Shown: piece after piece, positions 48,001 to 59,237 of the stretch
Layout: every line of letters begins with the position of its first letter
Position numbering within the stretch: position 1 is the stretch's first letter
Origin: Deinococcus metalli
GTDB lineage: Bacteria > Deinococcota > Deinococci > Deinococcales > Deinococcaceae
Assembly (NCBI RefSeq): GCF_014201805.1
Contig: NZ_JACHFK010000008.1
Span: 1 to 64,000, forward strand
Direction: 5' to 3'
Length of the DNA stretch: 64,000 bases
Translations under genes and position numbers: made by a program
The notes under the pieces: model-generated
The model's input: only the letters and a program-made list of their open reading frames with translations
Database searches by the model: none
What the model was told of the DNA's origin: nothing

Positions 48001-49852
48001 GCGTGCCGCCCGGGCCGCGCAGCGGGTCCGGCAGCGCCGTGTCGCCCGAGCGGGAGCTGCCGGGCACGTAGGTGGCGCCGTCCGGCACGGTGTGCGCGAT
48101 CACCACTTCGGTCGCCTGCACCGGCGCGTCGTAGGGCAGCAGCACCCGGCTCACTCGGCGCTGCGCCGGCGCCGCCGCGGCCACCGGGGTGGGGGTCGGG
48201 GCAGGCCGCTGCACGGTCACGGTCGCGGCCGAGGTCTGGGTGGCGGCGCAGTCCGGCGTGCTCAGCTGCGCGCGCAGCTGCACCGGCCCGCTCATGCCCA
48301 CGCGGGCGCGGTAGCTCAGGACGCGGGTCTCGCCGGGGGCCAGCCGGCCCGTGAAGTGGGGGCTGTCCAGCTGCGTCAGGTTCCCGTCGGCGGTGTCGGT
48401 CAGGTCGTACAGCACCGGGCGGGCGGCGGTGTTCGTGACGCGCAGGCCCACCGTCAGCTCGCTGCCCGGCGCGGCGTCTCCTATCGCGTCGCGGCTGAGC
48501 TGCAGGCTCGTCACGTCCGGCTGCACGTCCAGCGCCAGCGTCTGCTCCTGCTCCCACGGGGCCAGGCGGGCGGTCACGTTCAGCGGTCCGGGGGTGGTGG
48601 CGGTGCCGGTCACGCGCAGCTCGCCCGGGCGCAGGGCGCTCAGGGTGCCGTCCAGCGTCCGCGTGCCCGTGATCTCCAGGCCCGGCGCGTCCACGCTGAG
48701 GCGCATGGGCAGCTCGCCGCCGAAATCCGTGCTGGCACGGGCGGTCAGCGTGACGGTGTCGCCCACGCAGACCTCGGTCTTGTCGGCCTGCAGGCTGAGT
48801 TTGACCTGCGGGCGGATCTGCACGCGCGCGCCGGCGCCGCTGCCCTGGAGCACCGTCACGCGGCTGGTGTCCACCGCGACCTCGGCGCCGGGCACCGGTA
48901 CCGGCACCACGGTGTACGTGCCGGCCTCGACCGTGCGCTCGGCGGTGCCGTTCACCGTCACGGGCGTGTCACCCACCGTGACGTCGGCGGTGGTGGGCTG
49001 CGCGCCGCCTGGCAGCAGCAGCTCGGCCGTCACGCGCAGCGTGCCGGTGTGGTCCACGCGGCTCACCACGATGGGCGTCGCGCTGCCGGCGCGCGTCAGG
49101 CTGAAGCCCACGGTGTTGCTGAACTGCCGCGCCGCGGCCGGCTGGCGCAGCTCCACGGTGTAGGTCCCCGCGGCGGCGGGCAGCGTGATGTCGCTGAACG
49201 CGAGGTCCGCGCTGACCGTCAGGGGACTCACGTTGCCATCGGCGTCTCGCAGCTGCGCCTCGAGTTCGGTGGGGCCGTCGCCGTCGTACATGCGCAGCAC
49301 GTGCGGCTGGCCGTCGGTGGTGACCTTCACGGCCGGCACCCACGCGCGCGAATGGACATTCACGCGCAGGCGGTCCGTGCTGATCATGGCGCTCACGCCG
49401 GCCAGCCGCACCGCGAAGGTGTTCTTGCCGTTGCCCTGCGTGGCGGCCACGACCCGGTACGACCCGGCCGGCAGGTCCTGGTCGACCAGGGTCTCCCAGC
49501 CGTGCGCGCCGGGCGTGAAGGTGCGCGCCAGCAGCACGCTGCCGTCGGGGCGCAGCAGGGTGAAGGTGGTGGTCACGGCGCTGCGGTTCCCGTCGTACTG
49601 CTCGTCGCCGTAGTAGGTGTCGCTGCGGTAGTCGCCCTGATCCACACGCGGCGAGTACAGTTCCAGGCGCACGCGGCCGGTCGTGGGCACGTCCAGCGTG
49701 AGGTTCTGGTCGCCGACCGTCCACATCAGGCGGTCACCGACCGAGGTCAGGGGCAGACTGGTGTCCTGATCCGGCGCGGCGGCGCCGGCTGCGGCGCCCG
49801 CCATCAGCAGGGCCGTCAGGGCAAGGACGAGTCGGTTGGCGTTCGGCTTCAC
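45077..49852 (-). CDS. Large envelope protein with Ig-like domains and C-terminal beta-barrel
   Basis: 1591 residues, Sec signal about 1-26. Residues about 30-750 are Ig-like/DUF11-type strands, including ATEVVIAHTVPDGATYVPGS. Around 1000-1090 comes a plug-like block (GTRLLRLGRGDIAGGS, then LTRNADYLLDLKTGIITLAR) known from large DUF11-linked outer-membrane proteins. From about 1100 to the end runs an alternating pattern of amphipathic strands (LGLGGTYYFGDRFGVGAWGR) that reads as an outer-membrane beta-barrel. The C-terminus lacks the usual final aromatic. GTG start one base after the upstream stop. Confidence 0.78.
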   Translation of the reverse strand: MKPNANRLVLALTALLMAGAAAGAAAPDQDTSLPLTSVGDRLMWTVGDQNLTLDVPTTGRVRLELYSPRVDQGDYRSDTYYGDEQYDGNRSAVTTTFTLLRPDGSVLLARTFTPGAHGWETLVDQDLPAGSYRVVAATQGNGKNTFAVRLAGVSAMISTDRLRVNVHSRAWVPAVKVTTDGQPHVLRMYDGDGPTELEAQLRDADGNVSPLTVSADLAFSDITLPAAAGTYTVELRQPAAARQFSNTVGFSLTRAGSATPIVVSRVDHTGTLRVTAELLLPGGAQPTTADVTVGDTPVTVNGTAERTVEAGTYTVVPVPVPGAEVAVDTSRVTVLQGSGAGARVQIRPQVKLSLQADKTEVCVGDTVTLTARASTDFGGELPMRLSVDAPGLEITGTRTLDGTLSALRPGELRVTGTATTPGPLNVTARLAPWEQEQTLALDVQPDVTSLQLSRDAIGDAAPGSELTVGLRVTNTAARPVLYDLTDTADGNLTQLDSPHFTGRLAPGETRVLSYRARVGMSGPVQLRAQLSTPDCAATQTSAATVTVQRPAPTPTPVAAAAPAQRRVSRVLLPYDAPVQATEVVIAHTVPDGATYVPGSSRSGDTALPDPLRGPGGTLYWALPGTGARSGTAMRGTVTYSLAHTGALGALPRPALLARYTGDRSEVLEGRIDAADLAAARPLSTPAPTQNAGRIALPLDGSLIRVRDRISVTVQVPAGQDAALSVNGQAVKDDQIGEITTAADGARRVTYVGVLLAPGRNTLSSGPDTVHVQLVGATARTEVTPVRLVADGSSPLRVKIRTLDAQGNLTDQPSVTVNSSLEPLAADAEPGTSGYQVRLDGGEGELVLQPQATPTTLHLAVQQGTDVRRYTFEVTPDQSRVGVGMVSATLGLDGNLGLDDLRVQARASLETPLAGGKLYLSADTDGLPTDRDTLKRYAAYGDSSVQSVPLQGIDPVALTYDHPDFRVAYRRTALPVDVLHVGEELTALTASSKGDVQVSGFAALVPEDRVSAQKLIPEGTRLLRLGRGDIAGGSDTLEIVTLERGTGKELRRVRLTRNADYLLDLKTGIITLARALDAVDADLNDVVVLASYRLSDPLAQRGAAFGAQVKVRGEHASVGVAVVSLDDTVTTGARATYDDGTVRADGLVAYSGGLQASLDAGAAVGANATVAARVRYQDSTYAGLSPMTPGLSAGVDAAAKLTPALGISAQAEYHDSGSGAARAQGGSVTARADYQLAPFTVGAGLRAGLGDTAGVGAVIGFGYHRAPVDVDVTHVQPLGDAGGTLDPTTTFNVRYALSDTLSVGLHDELNWKTGQRAALTLDSRVGATTYQLAYDLPGSGGQGNRARFGVTTALPLSDRVNVGLRASALYDVVSNRTELGAGADVNYKTDRVSATLGADVTSRAEGFGVVLRSGVSGQLSDQLTLTADGLAEFGAGKSGVRAAVGYAYRGRTVTSLGTARYVTGTLAGGAPEFSTNLAAEYRQPTYAVRAGVDTRTLLSDPDSFTAQLGLGGTYYFGDRFGVGAWGRMITQPGSGSTQYGYGVEGSVRVLPGTWLTAGYNPVGFEGLGTTYTKQGAYLRLDLTIDETLGDQP

Positions 49853-49853
49853 G

Positions 49854-52643
49854 TTAGTACCTCCAGCTCAGCACCGGATCCGTGGTGGCGGCCCGGGGCT
49901 CGCCCGCCCACGAGAAGCGGTAGGTGAGCGTGAATTCACCCGATTGGAGGGTACCGATGTAGGTATTGCGTCCGTCTTTCAAAGTGGCGCCGTCCGGCAG
50001 CGCGTCCGTCAGCTGCACGTCCTCCAGCGTCCGGGGCGTGCTCACGCGCAGCGTCACCACGTAGCCGTCCGGGACCATGGCGACGGTCTTGTCCAGCGTG
50101 ACGTCCCCGATCAGCAGCGTCGTGCTGCGCAGCACGTCGATGTCTCCGCCCAGCGGGGCGAGCGGGAAGTCCACGCTGGTCAGGCCGCGGAGCTGCACGC
50201 TGCGGGTGCCGCTCAGGCCGCCGTCCTGCGGGAGGCGCAGCGGCGGGTACGGCGTGGTGCCGGGGTCCAGGCGCAGCGCCTGAGCGCCCTGGGGCACATT
50301 CGGGAACGAGTAGCGGCCGTGGTCGTCGGTCAGGGCCTGGCGGCCCCCGGCGAGCAGCACGCGGGCGCGCGGCACCGGCGTGTCGAGGCCCGGATCGAAG
50401 CGGCCGTCGCGGTTGCGGTCCACGTAGACCACGCCCACGATGTCCGCCACAGGCGCGAACAGCAGCGCGCGGAGCTTGATCACGGCCGTGGCGCGGTTGC
50501 TGGCGACCGCGCGGGCCACGCCGCCCGCCCCGGTCCCGCTGACCACCACGGAGTTCACCAGGTCGCCGGCCGCCTCAGGCGTCACGCGCGTCTGGTACGC
50601 GAGGGTCACGGCCTGCCCGGCGGGCAGCGACGCCAGCGTCCAGTGCAGCGCGCCGTTCGTGATCGCCGGGTCGCCCACGGGCTGCCCGTTCAGGACGCTG
50701 CTGCCCGGCACGTACGCCAGGCCACGGGCCGGCGTATCGGTCACGTCGGCGTCCACGATGGCGGTCGTGGCGGAGGTGTTGGTGATGGTCAGGGTGTACG
50801 TCAGGAGATCCCCGAAGGTGGCCTCCTTGGCGCTGACGGTCTTCGTGATCTGCAGCTGCGCGCTCCACACCGGCGTGCTGACCTCGTTGCTGGGCAGCGG
50901 CCGGGCCACTTCGCGCGTGGTCAGGGTGAAGGTGTTGCGCAGCGCCTCGCCGTCCACCGCACGGGCGCTGACGGTCGTGGCGATCTCCAGCGTGCGGGTC
51001 TCGCCAGGGGCGAGCGTGCCCAGCGTCCACGTGACGGTCTGCGCGCCGGGCTGGCCGCTGGTCACGCCGCCCGCCGACGCGGATACCACGTCCACGTGTG
51101 CCGGCACCGGGTCGCTCACCACGGCGTCCGAGAGGGGGTGCGTGTAGGGGTTGCGCACCGTCAGGGTGTACGTGACGTGATCCCCGACCGCGACAGTGTT
51201 CCCGGCCGGCACCGCCACACGCTGGCCGTCGGCGGCCGTGGTGGTTGCCGTGTACGCCTTGGTCAGTTCCGGCAGGCCGGTCTCGACGGCCGCCACGGTG
51301 TCGTGGGTGGTGTTCGACTCGCCGCGCGTGCCCTTCGCGGTGACCACGGCGTCGAGCGGTCCGCGCTGCGCGTCGTAGCACACGCGCACCACCGTGCTCT
51401 GGCCGGGGTCGAGCGTCACGGGCTGGGGCAGCGGCGTGCCGGCGGCCGTGAGCAGCGTGGCGGTGGCCGCGCCCTGCGGGTACGTGACCGCGAGCGTGAA
51501 GTCGTCGCGCACGTCGCCGGTGTTCAGCAGGGTGTGGTCGAAGCACACCGCCTGCCCGGCCACCGCGAAGGGCACGCCCTGCGAGTCGGCCGCGCTGCCC
51601 TCGGGCGCCTGTGGCATCCCGACCGGGCCGAGGGCCACGTCCGGCGAGTAGCGCACGTCCGCGCTGGCGCTGGCGCTCACGGTGGCGCCCCCGCTCTCCG
51701 CGGTGGCGATGTTCTGGATCACGTGGTTCTCGGCCGCCGCGCCGGCCAGCATGCGGAAGGTCACGGTCACGGTGTCGTCCGGCGCGAGGCTGGGCACGCC
51801 CACCCGCACGCCGCGCACCGGCGGCGTCTCGGTGGCGCTCCACGTGGTGCCGTCGCTGGTGTACTCCAGGGTGCCCGCGCTGGCCTGGGCGCTGCCGGGC
51901 ACGAAGGTCAGCCCCTGCGCGGCCTGCGCGTCCAGCGCGTCCGTCAGCAGCACCGAGCGGCTGCCCCCCTGCCCGCTGTTGGTCACGGTGAGCGTCACGG
52001 TGGTCTCGCGGCCGGGGCGCACCACGGCGGGCGTGAAGGTCTTGGTCACGCCCAGCACCGGGGGCGGCCCCACGCGCACGCGGCTCACATTGTTCGCGTC
52101 CTGCATGCCGCCTGCGCAGCCCGCCACCACGTTCACGTAGGCGTCGCCCTGGGCGTTGCCGGTGTCCACGACCAGCAGCAGCGGCGCCTGCGCGTCGGCG
52201 TCCAGGGTCACGCTGCTCACCTCGGTCTCGGCGGCGTCCAGCTGCCCGTTGCCGTTCGCGTCCAGGAACACGCGCGCGGTGGGGCTGATGGTGCTGCTGG
52301 CGTCCAGTGTCACCTGCACCGGCAGGGTCTGCGTGGCGTTGCCAGTGTTCACCACCGCGTACGGGAACACGGCGCGTTCGCCGGGCAGCAGCGTGGCGCT
52401 GCGGGCCGGCTGCGCGGGCGTGCCGTCCGGGGTCACGCTGACCGAGCACACCGCCTGCACCGTGGTGCTCACGGTGTTCGAGTCGGCGTTCTGCGCGTCG
52501 GGCAGGTCCGGGGTGCCGAACACGGCCGAGGCCTGGTTGCGGATGACGGTGCCGGCCGGCGTACCGACCGCGCCCGCCACGCTGACCAGCGTGAGCAGGC
52601 CGAGCATGGCGGAGCGGAAGAGAGACGAGGCAACGCTGTTCAC
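49854..52643 (-). CDS. Exported DUF11/SdrD-like surface protein
   Basis: 929 residues, Sec signal about 1-26. The start of the mature part ([18 protein letters not shown]) is the DUF11-protein N-terminus seen also in the next upstream gene. Several DUF11 modules follow ([31 protein letters not shown]), then an SdrD B-type module with the calcium-binding run [20 protein letters not shown] (about 745-764) and a final DUF11 strand set. GTG start with AGGAG 7 nt upstream. The stop is one base before the barrel gene. Confidence 0.82.
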   Translation of the reverse strand: MNSVASSLFRSAMLGLLTLVSVAGAVGTPAGTVIRNQASAVFGTPDLPDAQNADSNTVSTTVQAVCSVSVTPDGTPAQPARSATLLPGERAVFPYAVVNTGNATQTLPVQVTLDASSTISPTARVFLDANGNGQLDAAETEVSSVTLDADAQAPLLLVVDTGNAQGDAYVNVVAGCAGGMQDANNVSRVRVGPPPVLGVTKTFTPAVVRPGRETTVTLTVTNSGQGGSRSVLLTDALDAQAAQGLTFVPGSAQASAGTLEYTSDGTTWSATETPPVRGVRVGVPSLAPDDTVTVTFRMLAGAAAENHVIQNIATAESGGATVSASASADVRYSPDVALGPVGMPQAPEGSAADSQGVPFAVAGQAVCFDHTLLNTGDVRDDFTLAVTYPQGAATATLLTAAGTPLPQPVTLDPGQSTVVRVCYDAQRGPLDAVVTAKGTRGESNTTHDTVAAVETGLPELTKAYTATTTAADGQRVAVPAGNTVAVGDHVTYTLTVRNPYTHPLSDAVVSDPVPAHVDVVSASAGGVTSGQPGAQTVTWTLGTLAPGETRTLEIATTVSARAVDGEALRNTFTLTTREVARPLPSNEVSTPVWSAQLQITKTVSAKEATFGDLLTYTLTITNTSATTAIVDADVTDTPARGLAYVPGSSVLNGQPVGDPAITNGALHWTLASLPAGQAVTLAYQTRVTPEAAGDLVNSVVVSGTGAGGVARAVASNRATAVIKLRALLFAPVADIVGVVYVDRNRDGRFDPGLDTPVPRARVLLAGGRQALTDDHGRYSFPNVPQGAQALRLDPGTTPYPPLRLPQDGGLSGTRSVQLRGLTSVDFPLAPLGGDIDVLRSTTLLIGDVTLDKTVAMVPDGYVVTLRVSTPRTLEDVQLTDALPDGATLKDGRNTYIGTLQSGEFTLTYRFSWAGEPRAATTDPVLSWRY

Positions 52644-52748
52644 GGGAAGCTCCTGGACATCGGGTCAGAGGGTGGGCGCCGGGACACAGGCAGGGGAGGC
52701 CGCACGAGCAAAAGGGTCGAGCCGAAAAGACGTTTCTGGTGTTGAGGA

Positions 52749-52778
52749 GCCCGGCACGCGCGGTGAAGCGTGCCGGGC
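52749..52778 (-). terminator. Intra-operon hairpin after the 778-residue gene
   Basis: A perfect 11-bp stem (52749-52759 with 52768-52778) with an 8-nt loop begins 10 nt past the stop of the 778-residue gene. A modest T-rich stretch follows on the minus strand. It could partly end transcription, favouring the first two genes. Confidence 0.6.
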
Positions 52779-52787
52779 AGGGAAGGC

Positions 52788-55124
52788 TTACTTGACGGTG
52801 ACGACGAAGTCCACGCTGAACGTCGCGCCGGGCGCGAGGTCATCGGGAATCAGGTCGCTGTTCACGTCGAGCGCGGTGTCGATGACCGTGCCGGCGGCCA
52901 GACCGTTGGCGGGCGCGGTGGCCGACCACGTGCCGGAGTTGCCGCCCACGCGGTAGATGGTCTTGGTAGCGGTGGGGAACAGGGCCACGCTGGACAGTTC
53001 GGTGTTGGCCGGCACCGTGTCGCGCAGGAAGAACTTGGTCACGGCGGTGTTGTAGTTGTTCTTCGCGGTGATGCGGTAGCTGATCTGGTCGCCGGGCTTC
53101 GCGCCGTTCGCGCCGGTGGCGGTGTAGCCGGCCGGGTTCGGGATGCCCTTCATCGGATCGCTGCCGGCGGCCACGCCGGACTTCGCAACGAACTTCGCGA
53201 CCGGCACGCTGCCGGCGGCCGACACGCGCACGATGTCGTTGCTGTCCGTGATGCTGACGGTGCTGTAGTTGCCGGTGGCCGTCTGGCTGACCGTGTAGTC
53301 CCCGGTCTTGGTGCCGGCGGGCGTCTGCACGACCGCGACGGGCTTGTACTCGGTGCCGGGCGCGATGACCGGCGTGATGAACTTGTTGTAGTCGGCGCTG
53401 GCAGGATCGGTGCTGACGCGCGGCAGCAGGGTGCCGTCGGGCGCGTAGTACAGCACCGGCACCACGGTGGGGGCGCCGCTCACGGCGTCCGTGAAGGTCA
53501 CGCTGCCGCTCAGGGTGTAGGAGTCGTTGTACTGGCCGGTGTTCGCGACGTCCATCGGGAACGCGGCCGTGCGGTCGCCACCCACGCCGCCGTCCGGGCT
53601 GGTCGGGCCGCCGGTCGCGCCGCTGGGGTCGACGGTCTGCACGGCGACCGGCGTGGTGTCGGTGCCCTGCGCGGTGGTGGCGTCACCGAACTGCGCGGCG
53701 GGCGGCAGGATGGTGTTGCGGGTCGCGGAGTTCGACACGACGTCCGCGTCCTTGAGCGAGTCCGCGCCGATCAGCACGCTGACCGCGCTGACGAAATCGG
53801 TGTCGCTGGGGTCCGGGAAGGTCACCTGCACGCGGTACACGCCGGTGCTGCCGCTCGGCACGGTCACGGTCGGGTACAGCGCGGCGGTCGGGTTGGCGGG
53901 GTCCGTGGACTTCTTGATCACGGCGCCCGTGACGGGATCCAGGAAGCTGACCTTCACGCCGGTCGTGCTGTTGGTGAACACGCCGGTGGTGTCGTCGTAG
54001 GTGTACGCGGGGTCCGCGGTGCCGTCGGCCAGCACCGGGTACAGCTGCACGACGTCCGTGGCCGTGCCGGTGTTCTTGATGGTGTTCGTGAACACGACCG
54101 TGTCGGGGGTGGCGTTGGTGTCGGCCTTGGGGTACGCGATCTGCTCGTCGGTGGCCAGGTTGGTCGTGATGGGCGTGCCGCCGGGTGTGGGGTCCGACGC
54201 GGGCGCGCCGGGCGTGACGTAGCCGGGCGCGGCCACGACCGGGGTGTTGTCGTTCGGCTTGCCGGTCGTCTCGGTGGGCGCGTCCACGCTGGTGACCGGC
54301 GGGATCAGCGCCGGGTTGGTGATGGGCTGGCCGCCGCTGTCGACGGGGTTGGTGGCGCTGGTGTTGGGGTTGTTGTCCAGCGAGGGCGTGTACACGGTCA
54401 CGCGCACGAACTGGCGGTCCGTGGCGGCGGCCTTGCCGTCCTCGTTCACGGTGGTGCCGCTGGCGTAGCCGTTGCCGGGCGTGACCAGCGGGTCGGCGCC
54501 CTGCGTGCCGGTCACGGTGCCCACCGGGCTCGCGCCGAACACCTTGCTGGAGTCGATCTGCGCCGGGTCGGTCGGCAGCGTGACCACCTGGATGATCTTG
54601 ATGATCCCGCTGAAGCTCTCGTCGACCCCGGTGGTGGCCGGGTCGTCGGCGCGCTGCGGGTTCACGGTCACGCTGCCGCTGGTGATCTCGGCGCCCTGGC
54701 TGCCGTCTGCGTTGGCGTAGTAGTACTTCACGACCTCGCCGCCGGCGCTGCCGCTGGTGTCGGCGGCCAGCGCGATGCTCAGCGCGACGTTGCCGTTATT
54801 CACCAGCGAGTAGTTGGTGGGAACCTTCTGGCCGGGCACCGCGCCCGTGACGACCACCGTGGTGGTGTTCAGGGCGTTCTGCGTGCCGCCGTCGGTGGTG
54901 CCGTCGGAGTACGTGACGTCGAAGGCAGGCTTGGGCAGCACCACCGTGGACACGGTGTTCGACGGGCTGCTGATGTTCTTGGTGGGGTCCGTGGGGTTGT
55001 TGGGGTCCGGGAACTCGGCGCTGGCGGTGTTCGTGATGGTGGTGCCGGCCAGCGTGCCGGCGGCGCTGGCAGATCCGGCGGCCAGCGCGGCGATCAGGGC
55101 GAGTAGGGCGGGGGCTTTTTGCAT
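52788..55124 (-). CDS. Exported DUF11-type surface protein, possible major layer protein
   Basis: 778 residues, Sec signal about 1-21 (ALAAGSASAAG). The mature part opens with GTLAGTTITNTASAEFPDP, typical of DUF11 surface proteins, and is rich in Thr, Asp, Gly and Pro with few charged basic residues, as in S-layer-like proteins. Modules include YKPVAVVQTPAGTKTG and the closing GDQISYRITAKNNYNTAVTKF. Strong GGAGG site 6 nt before the ATG and hairpins on both sides suggest it is made in larger amounts than the downstream genes. Confidence 0.8.
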   Translation of the reverse strand: MQKAPALLALIAALAAGSASAAGTLAGTTITNTASAEFPDPNNPTDPTKNISSPSNTVSTVVLPKPAFDVTYSDGTTDGGTQNALNTTTVVVTGAVPGQKVPTNYSLVNNGNVALSIALAADTSGSAGGEVVKYYYANADGSQGAEITSGSVTVNPQRADDPATTGVDESFSGIIKIIQVVTLPTDPAQIDSSKVFGASPVGTVTGTQGADPLVTPGNGYASGTTVNEDGKAAATDRQFVRVTVYTPSLDNNPNTSATNPVDSGGQPITNPALIPPVTSVDAPTETTGKPNDNTPVVAAPGYVTPGAPASDPTPGGTPITTNLATDEQIAYPKADTNATPDTVVFTNTIKNTGTATDVVQLYPVLADGTADPAYTYDDTTGVFTNSTTGVKVSFLDPVTGAVIKKSTDPANPTAALYPTVTVPSGSTGVYRVQVTFPDPSDTDFVSAVSVLIGADSLKDADVVSNSATRNTILPPAAQFGDATTAQGTDTTPVAVQTVDPSGATGGPTSPDGGVGGDRTAAFPMDVANTGQYNDSYTLSGSVTFTDAVSGAPTVVPVLYYAPDGTLLPRVSTDPASADYNKFITPVIAPGTEYKPVAVVQTPAGTKTGDYTVSQTATGNYSTVSITDSNDIVRVSAAGSVPVAKFVAKSGVAAGSDPMKGIPNPAGYTATGANGAKPGDQISYRITAKNNYNTAVTKFFLRDTVPANTELSSVALFPTATKTIYRVGGNSGTWSATAPANGLAAGTVIDTALDVNSDLIPDDLAPGATFSVDFVVTVK

Positions 55125-55165
55125 GACTTCCTCCAGGGCGGGAGCGGTGGGGGTCGGTGGATGGA

Positions 55166-55182
55166 CTTCCGGCGGCCGGAAG
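55166..55182 (-). terminator. Intra-operon hairpin after the 165-residue gene
   Basis: A perfect 7-bp stem (55166-55172 with 55176-55182) with a 3-nt loop lies 14 nt past the stop of the first operon gene. No T-run; possible processing or stability element. Confidence 0.4.
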
Positions 55183-55196
55183 CGGGAGGGCCGGGG

Positions 55197-55694
55197 TTAC
55201 TTGACCTGGATGCGGTAGCCGAGCTTCAGGGCGCTCTGCGCGGCGAGTTCGGTGACGTACCAGCGCACGGCCGTGTACTCGCTGGGCTTGACCTCGACCT
55301 GCTTAGAGACGCTCTTGCCGTTCTCGGTGACCGTCACGGTCTTCATCAGCGGGGCCGGCGCGAAGGTCTTGCCGCCGTCGACCGAGTACTCGGTGCGCAG
55401 CGAGGCCAGGCCGGACTCGGGCGCCAGGTACACCGTGTTCTTCGGCACGGGCAGCGTGACCGGGAAGTTCAGGACGGCCTTGCTGCCGGTGTTCTTCACA
55501 GTGACGATCTGGCTCAGCACGTCGCCCGGCAGCACGTTGCCGGGGCTCGGCACGAGCTGCTCGGTGGTCTTGCCGTCGGCCTTCACGGTGTGCACGGCGA
55601 ACAGCGCGAGGTTCAGGACGACCGGGGTGGCCGCCTGGGCCAGAGCGGTCCCGACCCCGAGGATGGCGAGCAGAAAGGGCGTGAGGGGTTTCAT
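55197..55694 (-). CDS. Small exported DUF11-like protein, first gene of the envelope operon
   Basis: 165 residues, Sec signal about 1-20 (ALAQAA). One Ig/DUF11-like domain: [50 protein letters not shown]. Lys-rich with few Cys. GGAG 8 nt before the ATG. As the leading gene it may be a subunit or assembly partner of the larger surface proteins. Confidence 0.8.
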   Translation of the reverse strand: MKPLTPFLLAILGVGTALAQAATPVVLNLALFAVHTVKADGKTTEQLVPSPGNVLPGDVLSQIVTVKNTGSKAVLNFPVTLPVPKNTVYLAPESGLASLRTEYSVDGGKTFAPAPLMKTVTVTENGKSVSKQVEVKPSEYTAVRWYVTELAAQSALKLGYRIQVK

Positions 55695-55773
55695 AACGGT
55701 CTCCTTCGGGGGCGTTGCTGTGGACGACGGCGGTCTTCCGGTCCTGGGTCGGTCTTGCCAGAATCGAAATCAC

Positions 55774-55794
55774 GGTAAGGAGCGCCGTCTTACC
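55774..55794. promoter_or_regulatory. Inverted repeat upstream of the envelope operon
   Basis: GGTAAG (55774-55779) and CTTACC (55789-55794) form a 6-bp inverted repeat with a 9-nt spacer; a further CTTAC follows at 55800-55804. Located about 80-110 nt before the first ATG, where an operator could act. Confidence 0.35.
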
Positions 55795-55857
55795 TATTGC
55801 TTACTTCCCCTTCATTTTTTGAGCAAAAGTGCCGTTTTGCCCGCATCTCCCGCCCAT

Positions 55858-55869
55858 GCAATCGATTGC
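55858..55869. promoter_or_regulatory. 12-bp perfect palindrome
   Basis: GCAATCGATTGC is self-complementary. It may be an operator between the envelope operon and the penicillin-binding protein gene; no second copy was noticed. Confidence 0.25.
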
Positions 55870-55955
55870 GGCCGGCACCCATCACGGGGTACAGCGCGGC
55901 CGTCGGGGCTGGCCGTCCCGATCCGGGCCGTCCACGTTGACTCGCCACGCGTCAA

Positions 55956-55997
55956 GCCCCCGGTGCCGGCCGCAGGGACGCGGCGCACGCCGGGGGC
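55956..55997 (-). terminator. Extended hairpin after the penicillin-binding protein gene
   Basis: GCCCCCGG (55956-55963) pairs with CCGGGGGC (55990-55997), with further pairing inside the 26-nt loop. It starts 13 nt after the stop on the minus strand. No clear T-run. Confidence 0.5.
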
Positions 55998-56010
55998 AGT
56001 CGGCCCGGCC

Positions 56011-58503
<2,493 letters not shown>

Positions 58504-58510
58504 CCAGACC

Positions 58511-58516
58511 ACTCTA
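58511..58516 (-). promoter_or_regulatory. -10 box (TAGAGT), leaderless
   Basis: TAGAGT on the minus strand, 7 nt before the ATG at 58503. Confidence 0.6.
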
Positions 58517-58662
58517 CCGGGCCGGGATGTGAGCCGACCGGGCGGAGCTTACGCTCGGGAAACTGGCGTGTTGCACGGAACCCCACGCTCCAAGTGTGCG
58601 CGCCGCCGGCCACGGAATCGTCCACCCTAAGCATGAGCCCGGTCAGCTCCTTCAGTGCCTGA

Positions 58663-58700
58663 ACTATTGCCAGACCTGGATAGTATGATGTTAGGATAGT
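58663..58700 (+). promoter_or_regulatory. Promoter and candidate MarR operator
   Basis: An AT-rich island. TTGCCA (58667-58672) and TAGGAT (58692-58697) could be -35/-10 at 19 nt. Over them lies ACTAT-tg-CCAG-ac-CTGG-ATAGT (58663-58684), an imperfect palindrome, and a direct repeat GGATAGT at 58678-58684 and 58694-58700. Such sites before marR genes are usually autoregulatory. The start codon is 9 nt after the -10. Confidence 0.5.
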
Positions 58701-58706
58701 TGCGAA

Positions 58707-59237
58707 ATGGAACTACCTGACGCCGACCAACGTCCTGCCGACACCCCCTCCGCGGCCTCCGAGGCGGCCGTGACCGAACTGATGTCCGCGTGGTGGGCGG
58801 CCACCCAGGCCATGAAGCGCCACGTGGCGCCGATGCTGGCGCGCGAACACGGCCTAGAGTTCAAGGACTTCGTTGCCCTGAGCGCCATCGAATCCGGCGC
58901 CAACTACCCCGGCCTGATCTGTGGCCGCCTGACCATGACGCCCAGCACCGTGTCCCGCGTGATCGACGATCTCGTGAAGGGCGGCCTGATCGTGCGGCGG
59001 CTGGACGACGCCGATTCCCGCCGCGTGCAGCTGCACCTCACGCCCGCCGGGGAAGACGTGCTGAGGGCCACACGGCAGACCATGCACGCCGTGCTGCAGC
59101 GTGGCCTGAGCGGCCTGCCCGAAGCGCAGGTGCTGGCCTTCGCGCAGGTTCTGCGGCAACTGGGCACCACCTTCCACCAGGTGGACGCCCCGACCGAACC
59201 GACCCCCCACCCCGCTCCGGAGGCCGACCAGCCATGA
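58707..59237 (+). CDS. MarR family transcriptional regulator
   Basis: 176 residues. Winged helix: GLEFKDFVALSAIESGANYP (about 51-70), recognition helix MTPSTVSRVIDDLVKGGLI (about 76-95), wing DDADSRRVQLHLTPAGE (about 99-115). MarR dimers usually repress an adjacent exporter gene until a small molecule binds. The stop overlaps the ATG of the MFS gene (ATGA), so both are coregulated. A Pro/Glu tail closes the protein. Confidence 0.93.
   Translation: MELPDADQRPADTPSAASEAAVTELMSAWWAATQAMKRHVAPMLAREHGLEFKDFVALSAIESGANYPGLICGRLTMTPSTVSRVIDDLVKGGLIVRRLDDADSRRVQLHLTPAGEDVLRATRQTMHAVLQRGLSGLPEAQVLAFAQVLRQLGTTFHQVDAPTEPTPHPAPEADQP

Larger units (their letters stand above)
55695..56010. other. Intergenic region with envelope-operon promoter area and PBP terminator
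   Basis: 316 bp with no gene. From the operon side: an AT-richer stretch (about 55760-55845) where the promoter must lie, with an inverted repeat at 55774-55794. A 12-bp perfect palindrome is at 55858-55869. The long hairpin at 55956-55997 lies just after the penicillin-binding protein gene. I cannot place a convincing -10. Confidence 0.6.

Noticed and set aside
45938..52745. Two long plus-strand open frames opposite the barrel and SdrD-like genes
   Set aside because: Same composition artefact (Gln/Arg/Gly/His-rich), no ribosome site, no domain; the minus strand encodes recognisable exported proteins.
55695..56010. DdrO/RDRM radiation-response motif near the envelope operon
   Set aside because: No sequence close to the known palindromic motif was found here or before other genes in the window.
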